Shown here: piece by piece, positions 32,518-38,486 of the stretch
Position numbering within the stretch: the stretch's first letter is position 1
Layout: each line of letters opens with the position of its first letter
Assembly (NCBI GenBank): GCA_016213575.1
Contig: JACRAB010000277.1
Coordinates: 1 to 38,486 of the forward strand
From: Actinomycetota bacterium
GTDB taxonomy: Bacteria; Actinomycetota; Actinomycetes; Actinomycetales; Kineosporiaceae
Direction: 5' to 3'
DNA length: 38,486 nt
The notes under the pieces: model-generated
Database searches by the model: none
Seen by the model: only the letters and a program-made list of their open reading frames with translations
Told to the model about the DNA's origin: nothing
Program-made: the position numbers and the translations under genes

Positions 32518-32970
32518 TCATCCGTGGCACTCCTCGTCGGTGACGTGCTGCAGCCAGGACGTCGTGCCGGCGGGGTCGTCGGCACTGTCCAGCATCGCGA
32601 GGTGCTCCATGAAGGAGTCCGGGGCCGCGCCGTGCCAGTGCTCCTCGCCGGGCGGGCAGTAGAGCGTCTGCCCGGCGTGCGCCTCGACCTTGGCCTGCCC
32701 GCGGGACTGCACCCAGGCGACGCCCTGCGTCACGTGCAGGGTCTGGCCCAGTGCGTGGGAGTGCCAGGCGGTCCGGGCACCGGGCGCGAACCGCACCCTG
32801 GCGACCACCATCCGCTGTCCAGGGTGACGAGGGGACGCGATCGGGTCGAGCCAGACGTCACCGGTGAACTGCTCGGGCGGGTTCTTCGTCGTGGGTGTGC
32901 GCGGGTCGATCTGCACGAGAGCTCCTCCAGGGCGGCTGCTCCCGGACGGTCCGGGGGCAGGGGCGGTCAT
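32518..32970 (-). CDS. Cupin protein (hydroxynitrile-lyase-like)
   Basis: A 150-residue single-domain cupin with metal motif HSHALGQ (H-x-H-x3-Q) and PGEEHWHGAAP, like the small Mn-dependent cupins that include bacterial hydroxynitrile lyases, though most relatives in this context have no proven reaction. The start MTAPAP at 32970 overlaps the MFS stop (ATGA); an internal GTG-like start nearer the conserved PPEQFTG is possible. Coupled to the exporter and close to AKR and carboxymuconolactone-decarboxylase-family genes, a combination often seen together in actinobacteria. Confidence 0.9.
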   Translation of the reverse strand: MTAPAPGPSGSSRPGGALVQIDPRTPTTKNPPEQFTGDVWLDPIASPRHPGQRMVVARVRFAPGARTAWHSHALGQTLHVTQGVAWVQSRGQAKVEAHAGQTLYCPPGEEHWHGAAPDSFMEHLAMLDSADDPAGTTSWLQHVTDEECHG

Positions 32971-34448
32971 GAGTGGGCGCGTCGGGCGGGCAGCAGGACG
33001 CCGACGGCGACGAGGAGACAGGCGGCGAGCAGCGCCGAGGCACCGGTGAGGGCGGTGCCGAACCGGGCGGCGACGGCGGCGGCGCTCGTGGCCGCGCCGG
33101 AGCCGGCGTGCGCCGAGAGCGTCACGAGGACGCCGAGGCCGAGCGCCATCCCGATCTGGTGGGCGGTGTTGAGCAGACCGGACGCCGCGCCGGCGTCCTG
33201 CGGTGACACCCCGGCGATGCCGGCGGCGGTCAGGGGCGCGAACGCCATGCCCTGGCCGATCCCGACGAGTACCATCGGCGCCGCGACCGCGCCGAGGTAG
33301 GACGCGTCGGCGCCGGCCCGGCTCAGCCACACCATGCCTGCGAGGGTCAGCGCGACACCGCCGGTGAGCAGCACGGCGTTGCCGACCCGCGCGACGAGCC
33401 GCGGCACGGCCATCGCGACGGCGAAGTTCACCAGGGACATCGGCAGGAAGCCGAGCCCGGCCTGGAGCGGCGTGAAGCCGAACGCGTCCTGCATGAGCTG
33501 CGTGGTGAAGTAGAAGAAGCCGATCATCGCGCCCATGTAGAGCATCCGGGCCGCGTAGGCACCGCTGCGCTCCCGGCTGCGGAACAGGCGCAGCGGCATG
33601 ACCGGCTGCTCGACCCGGGCCTCGTTGACGACGAGCGCGGCGAGCAGGGCGATGCCGGCGGTGAGCGCGACGACGACACGCGGTGAGGTCCAGCCGGACC
33701 CGGCGGACTCGATGATCGCGAAGACGAGCGCTCCGGTGCCCGCGGTCGCGCACAGGGCGCCGACGACGTCGAACCGGCCGCGGATCCGCGGGGTCTCGGG
33801 CAGGACCCGGCGGGCCCCGATGATCATGGCCACGGCGATGGGTACGTTCATCCCGAACGCGGCGCGCCACGAGAGCAGGTCGGTGACGGCACCGCCGACG
33901 AGCAGCCCGAGGCTGGCACCCAGGCCGGCGGTGGCGCCGTACCAGGCGACCGCGCGGCTGCGGGCCTCGCCCTGGAACGTCGCGGTGATGAGGGCCAGCG
34001 AGGTCGGGGCGACGATCGCCGCACCCACCCCCTGCAGGGCGCGGGCGGCGATCGCCCACCAGCCGGCCGGCGCGACCGCGATGAGCAGGGAGGCGGTGCC
34101 GAAGACGGCCAGCCCGACGACGAACAGCCGGCGGCGGCCGAGGATGTCGCCGGCCCGGGCGGCGAGCAGGAGCAGGCCGCCGAAGACGAGGGTGTAGGCG
34201 TCCTGCACCCAGGACAGCGCGGCCGGCGACAGGTCGAGCCCCGCGCGGATGCTCGGCAGCCCGGTGAAGATCACCGAGTTGTCGAGCAGGATCATGAAGT
34301 ACGCGACGAGGATGATCGCCAGGACGGGACCGGTCCGGGGGCGCGCCGGTGGCCGCGCCGCGGAGGTGTCCGTCGCGCGCGCGGGGGCGCCGGTCGTGGG
34401 TTCGGGGTCGTCGGTCGTGGAGACGTGAAGCGGGTGGATCGCTGTCAT
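32967..34448 (-). CDS. MFS transporter, DHA2 (EmrB/QacA) type
   Basis: A 493-residue proton-coupled exporter with about 14 transmembrane helices, starting after a 40-residue cytoplasmic tail. Family marks: LDNSVIFTGLPSIRAGL in helix 1, the GDILGRRRLF loop between helices 2 and 3, and WRAAFGMNVPIA in helix 6. Members export drugs, dyes or toxic metabolites. Divergent from the XRE/MmyB-type regulator, with the 16-bp element at 34494 between them; the cupin is coupled downstream. Confidence 0.95.
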   Translation of the reverse strand: MTAIHPLHVSTTDDPEPTTGAPARATDTSAARPPARPRTGPVLAIILVAYFMILLDNSVIFTGLPSIRAGLDLSPAALSWVQDAYTLVFGGLLLLAARAGDILGRRRLFVVGLAVFGTASLLIAVAPAGWWAIAARALQGVGAAIVAPTSLALITATFQGEARSRAVAWYGATAGLGASLGLLVGGAVTDLLSWRAAFGMNVPIAVAMIIGARRVLPETPRIRGRFDVVGALCATAGTGALVFAIIESAGSGWTSPRVVVALTAGIALLAALVVNEARVEQPVMPLRLFRSRERSGAYAARMLYMGAMIGFFYFTTQLMQDAFGFTPLQAGLGFLPMSLVNFAVAMAVPRLVARVGNAVLLTGGVALTLAGMVWLSRAGADASYLGAVAAPMVLVGIGQGMAFAPLTAAGIAGVSPQDAGAASGLLNTAHQIGMALGLGVLVTLSAHAGSGAATSAAAVAARFGTALTGASALLAACLLVAVGVLLPARRAHS

Positions 34449-34493
34449 GGGTCCAGTCCAGCGTTGATCCCGCGCTGGCGGCAGGACCGCTCG

Positions 34494-34509
34494 TTCCAGG
34501 TACTGGCAG
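34494..34509. promoter_or_regulatory. Candidate MmyB-regulator site between MFS and regulator
   Basis: TTCCAGGTACTGGCAG, the second copy of the element at 32449-32464. It lies in the 110-bp divergent region, 46 bp before the MFS start and 50 bp before the regulator start, so it could serve both. Confidence 0.6.
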
Positions 34510-34558
34510 TGCCTGCCTCATCTGCGGCGGCCCGGCCTACGGTGGAGACGTGGAGCAG

Positions 34559-35461
34559 ATGGACGTGCCGGCGCAGATCCGGGAGTACCTGAGCTCGCGC
34601 CGTGCGCGGTTGTCGCCCGAGCAGGCGGGGCTGCCGGCGTACGGCGGCAACCGGCGGGTCAAGGGGTTGCGTCGCGAGGAGGTCGCGATGCTCGCCGGGG
34701 TCTCGGTCGACTACTACGTGCGGATGGAGCGGGGGAACCTCGCCGGCGCCTCCGACAGCGTGCTCGACGCCCTCGCCACCGCGTTGCAGCTCGACGACGC
34801 CGAACGCGACCACCTGTACGCACTGGCCCGCGCCAGCGCCCCCACCTCCGGTGCCGCCCGGCGACGCCGCTCGACACCGGCGACGGTCCGGCCCGCCGTC
34901 CAGCAGGTCCTCGACGCAATCACCGGTGCGCCCGCGTGGGTGCGGAACGGACGGCACGACATCGTCGCGATGAACGCCCTCGCCCGGGCCCTGTACGCCC
35001 CGGTCCTGGAGTTCGCCGCGGCCGACGACCCGCGCCGGCCGGCGAACACCGCCCGGTTCGTGTACCTCGCCGCGGACGCCGCCCGAGACCTGTTCGTCGA
35101 CTACGACCAGATCGCCCGGGACGCAGCCGCGATCCTGCGCCTCGAGGCCGGCCGCAGCCCGCACGACAAGGCCCTCGTCGCTCTCGTCGGAGAGCTGTCC
35201 ACCCGCAGCGAGCTGTTCCGCCGGCACTGGGCGTCGCAAGACGTCCGCTACCACCGCAGCGGCCGCAAGCGGCTCCAGCACCCCGTCGTCGGGCTCCTCG
35301 ACCTCGACTTCGAGGCCATGGCGCTCGCCTCCGGACCCGGGCTGCAGCTCAACATCTACACCGCCCCGGACGGGACACCGACCGCGGATGCACTCAGGAT
35401 GCTCGCGTCTTGGGCCGCGACCCACGACACCGTGCCCGGCGGGCAGACCCCCGCCGGCTGA
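34559..35461 (+). CDS. XRE family regulator with MmyB-like domain
   Basis: About 300 residues from the ATG at 34559 (a GTG three codons earlier is equally possible). The N-terminal helix-turn-helix contains [29 protein letters not shown], the hallmark of this XRE subgroup. The C-terminal MmyB-like ligand-binding domain has [48 protein letters not shown], then [14 protein letters not shown]. Such proteins typically regulate adjacent oxidoreductase or MFS genes. Here it separates the MFS/cupin unit from the AKR and carboxymuconolactone-decarboxylase-family genes. Confidence 0.94.
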   Translation: MDVPAQIREYLSSRRARLSPEQAGLPAYGGNRRVKGLRREEVAMLAGVSVDYYVRMERGNLAGASDSVLDALATALQLDDAERDHLYALARASAPTSGAARRRRSTPATVRPAVQQVLDAITGAPAWVRNGRHDIVAMNALARALYAPVLEFAAADDPRRPANTARFVYLAADAARDLFVDYDQIARDAAAILRLEAGRSPHDKALVALVGELSTRSELFRRHWASQDVRYHRSGRKRLQHPVVGLLDLDFEAMALASGPGLQLNIYTAPDGTPTADALRMLASWAATHDTVPGGQTPAG

Positions 35462-35508
35462 CCCTTCGATCACGTCGGCCCCTCGAGCACGACGACAGGG
35501 AGAGACCA

Positions 35509-36475
35509 GTGGAGTACGGGCGGCTCGGTGCGTCCAGGCTCAGGGTCAGCAGGATCGCGTTCGGGTGCATGAGCTTCGGCGACACCTCGCGCGGGTTCGC
35601 CGAGTGGGCGCTCGGCGAGGACGCCGCGCAGCCGTTCTTCCAGCAGGCCGTCGAGCTCGGCATCACGTTCTGGGACACCGCGAACGTCTACTGCTACGGG
35701 TCGTCCGAGGAGATCACCGGACGCGCACTGCGCCGGTACTCGCGTCGCGAGGACGTGGTCCTCGCGACGAAGCTGCACTTCCCCATGCACGACGGCCCCG
35801 GCGGGAAAGGGTTGTCCCGCAAGGCCGTCATGAGCAGATCGACGCCTCCCTGACCCGGCTCGGCACCGACTACATCGACCTCTACCAGATCCACCGGTTC
35901 GACCCCGACACCCCGGTCGAGGAGACCATGGAGGCCCTCCACGACGTCGTCAAGGCCGGCAAGGCCCGCTACCTCGGGGCATCCTCGATGTGGCCCGGCA
36001 GTTCTCCAAGATGCAGCACACCGCGACCCTGCACGGCTGGACCCGGTTCGTGTCCATGCAGGACCAGTACAAACTCCTCATGCGCGAGGAGGAGCGGGAG
36101 ATGTTCGGCCTGCTCGCAGACCAGGGCGTGGCGTCGATCCCCTACTCCCCGCTGGCGAAGGGCCGGGTGTGCCGGCCGTGGGGCGAGAGGACGGCGCGGA
36201 TGGACGCCGACCCCGTCGGCCGCCGGTTCGACCTCGACGACGACGCCCCGATCGTCGACGCCGTCCAGCGGATCGCCGAGCAGCGTGGCGCCCCGATGGC
36301 GCAGGTCGCGCTCGCCTGGGTGCTGCGCAACCCGGTCGTGACCGCGCCGATCGTCGGCGCCACCAGACCGCACCACCTCGCGGACGCCGTCGCCGCCCTC
36401 GACGTGCGGCTCACCGACGACGAGGCCGCCGCGCTCGAGGAGCACTACCGGCCGCGCCTGCCCAGCGCCTTCTGA
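35509..36475 (+). pseudogene. Aldo/keto reductase with two frameshifts
   Basis: GTG start 47 bp after the regulator. Three consecutive frames together give a full AKR of the YdhF/voltage-channel-beta-like group: [20 protein letters not shown] in frame 1 to about 35835, [24 protein letters not shown] to about 35993, then [23 protein letters not shown] to the TGA at 36475. Each break is a one-base loss (a C before AGATCGAC near 35836; a G after TGG near 35993), and all surrounding residues fit the family. It is either a recent pseudogene or carries sequencing errors. Confidence 0.85.
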
Positions 36476-36560
36476 CGCAGCACCTTCCGACACGCATTCC
36501 GACGCAGCCTTCCGAGACCTCCTCTTCCCGACCACCGCCCGAACGGACCCGACGAGCCCT

Positions 36561-37362
36561 ATGACGACCCCGCCCACCACCCCGCAGACACCCCCGCAGA
36601 CCCAGATCAGTGCTGCTGCGCACGAGTACCACGGGAGCCTGTTCCCCGGCCGCGTCTCGACGCTCGCCGTGACCGACCCGGAGTTCGTCGCGGTCTTCGA
36701 CAGCTTCGCCTTCGACGAGGTCGTCGCGCACGACGTCCTGGACACGCCTCAGCGGCTGCGGGTCACGCTCGCCGCTCTCATCGCGCTCGGCGCCGTCCGC
36801 GAGTACACCGTCATCCTCGGCGCCGCCCTGAACATCGGGGTCACCCCCGTCGAGGCCAAGGAGATCGTCTACCACGCGGTCCCCTACGTCGGGCAGGGCC
36901 GCGTCTTCGACGTCCTGCACACGACGAACGAGGTGCTCGTCGCGCGCGGGATCGCGCTGCCCGCTGCCCGGCCAGGCGACCACCACCCCCGCGACGCGCC
37001 GCGAGACCGGCCTGGCCCTGCGGCGGGAGATCTTCGGCGCGCAGGCCACCGACGCGGCGTACACCGGCGCACCCGCCGGCCAGGAGCACATCCAGCACTT
37101 CCTGTCCGCCAACTGCTTCGGCGACCACTGGACGCGCACCGGTCTCGACGTGCCCACCCGCGAGCTGCTCACCGTCGCGATGCTCGCCGCCCTCGGCGGC
37201 TGCGAGGCCCAGCTGCGCGGCCACGTGCAGGGCAACGCCAACGTCGGCAACGACAGGACCGTCCTGGTCGCTCTCGTCACCCAACTCGTCCCCTGGATCG
37301 GCTACCCCCGTGCCCTCAACGCCCTCACGGTCGTCAACGAGGTACTGGCGGAGGGGCGGTGA
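36561..37362 (+). pseudogene. Carboxymuconolactone decarboxylase-family protein, frameshifted
   Basis: Two CMD-type domains are encoded. The first (LAALIALGAVREYTVILGAALNIGVTPVEAKEIVYHAVPYVG) is in the starting frame, and the second (RELLTVAMLAALGGCEAQLRGHVQGNANVGNDRTVLVALVTQ) is in the next frame. An extra G near 36963 in CTGCCCGCTGCCCGG breaks it; removing it restores the LPLPGQ linker usual for this family. No Cys-x-x-Cys pair is seen. Function unknown; relatives neighbour AKR and cupin genes. ATG at 36561 lacks a ribosome site. Confidence 0.83.
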
Positions 37363-37486
37363 CCGCAAGCCTCGCCCCTACGCGCCGAACGGGCAGGCTC
37401 GGTGGAGTCGTACACGATGACGGCCACCGCGGATCAGCGCACGTGTGGTCACCGCTCGCAACGTTCGATCGGCTGCAGCTCGTCGG

Positions 37487-37698
37487 CTACTCGTTAGGCC
37501 GGCAGATCCCGGCCGCCGAACACGCGGCGTCGATGGCGCGCAACGTCGCCACGGTGGCCGCCATCGGCCTCAGGGGCGTCTCGAGGTGACCTTGGGCGAC
37601 GTGATCCGCTGGATGGTGCCGGCGCGGACGGCGCGGATGAAGCGGTCCGCGATGCGGCCCGTGCCCATCACACCCCCACGCAGGGTCGGCGCAGTCAT
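37487..37698 (-). pseudogene. Gfo/Idh/MocA oxidoreductase remnant with internal deletion
   Basis: The 5' part encodes a Gfo/Idh/MocA-type start (MTAPTLRGGVMGTGRIADRF to TIQRI); after about 33 codons the sequence switches frame to a typical C-terminal end (ETPLRPMAATVATLRAID to CRPNE and TAG at 37487). About 250 internal codons, including the catalytic Lys region, are missing, so the product cannot be active. It lies 41 bp after the PhyH-like gene in the same direction. Confidence 0.65.
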
Positions 37699-37739
37699 CG
37701 GGTCGGGCGCGCGCGCCGCGATGCTGTGAGGTAGCGGCG

Positions 37740-38486
37740 TCATGGGTTCGAGGTGGTGGAGCGTCGTCGAGCGTGGGCGTCGAGCCGTTCGGCGAGGGTC
37801 GGTGCAGGTGCGCCCTCGGCGAGCGCGCCGAGGACGAGGTCGGCCTGGGTGGGGGGTGCCAGGCCGCCGACGGGTGCGTCGAGGTCGAGGTTGGCCATCC
37901 GGCGGACGTCGGTGGTGCGGTTGGTTCCGGCGGCATGCAGAAGGGCTGGGTTGAAGAAGACGGCGTCGCCCTTGGCCAGCGGCAGTTGGACGTGGCGCGC
38001 CTCGAAGAGTGCGGTGAACTCCGGCCGGTGGGAGGCCACGTAGCCGGGCAGGTACTTTCTGCGAGTGGGGCAGGTACATCGTCGGCCCGGTCTCGACGGG
38101 CATGTCGCAGTGGGCGACCGCGCCCTGCAGGGTCATGAGCGGAGACAACCGGTGGATGTGGGCAGCGTAGGCGGCACTGCGGGCCCCGCTCATGAATCCG
38201 AGGTGGTAGTCGCGGTGGGCGACCTGGGCCGCACCGCTGGGGTTGACCACGTTGACCTGGCTGGTCATCTGGTACCCCGGCCCGAGCCAGGCCTCGCAGA
38301 CCAGGGCGACGGCGTCGTTCGCGTAGTACGCGGCGAACGCAGCAGGATCGCGTAGTGCGAGCTTGTCCAGGGCTCGCCAGACACGGTCGTTGGCGCCTGG
38401 CCGGGCGAAGTGGTCCCCGCGTGCGGTCCCGGCGGCCTTCTCCTGCTCGATGAGCGCCTCGAAGACGGTGGTCACGGTGTCGACGA
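37740..38486 (-). pseudogene. Phytanoyl-CoA dioxygenase-family protein, frameshifted and partial
   Basis: Fe(II)/2-oxoglutarate-dependent oxygenase of the PhyH family. The first part (VFEALIEQEKAAG to TMYLPHSQK) has the iron site H-x-D in AHRDYHLGF. One extra base in AAA at 38056-38058 shifts the frame, after which PGYVASHRPEF to FFNPALLHAAGTNRT supplies the distal His and the 2-oxoglutarate-binding Arg. The reading frame is open to the window edge, so the N-terminus may be outside. Without the extra base the gene looks intact. Confidence 0.82.

Noticed and set aside
32518-34521. 667-aa minus ORF covering cupin and MFS genes
   Set aside because: Only its last 150 codons are the real cupin; the rest is an out-of-frame reading of the MFS gene.
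1-38486. CRISPR arrays, tRNA/rRNA genes, insertion sequences, integrases
   Set aside because: I looked in the intergenic stretches on both strands and saw no regularly spaced repeats, cloverleaf sequences, transposase motifs or terminal inverted repeats flanking genes.

Overview
The window is GC-rich throughout, with strong G/C preference at third codon positions, GTG starts, TetR/PucR/LacI/MmyB-type regulators and a sugar ABC transporter lacking its own ATPase. This points to an Actinomycetota chromosome; the genus cannot be told from the sequence. It is an accessory catabolic region. I see no rRNA, tRNA, CRISPR array, transposase or phage gene.

Region A (1-15.4 kb) looks like one catabolic regulon. 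On the minus strand are an aldehyde dehydrogenase and an SDR, then a TetR regulator. A saccharopine-dehydrogenase-like gene and a trimethylamine-dehydrogenase-like flavoprotein lie on the plus strand. A long minus-strand operon carries a second saccharopine-dehydrogenase-like gene, an SDR, a beta-keto acid cleavage enzyme (BKACE/DUF849), another SDR and both subunits of a 3-oxoacid CoA-transferase. A second TetR gene, a small hypothetical gene and an alpha/beta hydrolase close the region. Related palindromes (consensus near TTAATGAACGTTCATTAA) occur upstream of at least five of these units. The gene set fits degradation of an amino or N-alkylated beta-hydroxy/beta-keto acid: amine oxidation, oxidation to a beta-keto acid, BKACE cleavage to acetoacetate plus an acyl-CoA, and CoA transfer onto acetoacetate. 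The substrate is unknown, and this is the best candidate for an undescribed system here.

Region B (16-29.3 kb) is rich in esterases. A PucR-type regulator sits behind a pair formed by a beta-lactamase-family serine hydrolase and an HSL-type alpha/beta hydrolase. After an aldehyde dehydrogenase remnant comes a LacI-controlled operon: binding protein, two permeases, then a second HSL hydrolase/serine hydrolase pair and a PAS protein, with several ATGA stop/start overlaps. Two LacI palindromes lie between the binding-protein gene and the divergent lacI-type gene. Another alpha/beta hydrolase follows a stretch with no confident gene.

Region C (29.9-38.5 kb) is an oxidoreductase and efflux cluster around an XRE/MmyB-type regulator: aldo/keto reductase, DUF2255 protein, zinc alcohol dehydrogenase, cupin, 14-TM MFS exporter, a second aldo/keto reductase and a carboxymuconolactone-decarboxylase-family protein. 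The same 16-bp element precedes the alcohol dehydrogenase and MFS units. Four single-base frameshifts break three otherwise well preserved genes between 35.8 and 38.1 kb, and a Gfo/Idh/MocA gene is reduced to its two ends. The frameshifts mean either local decay or sequencing error. The last gene (PhyH-like) runs off the window.
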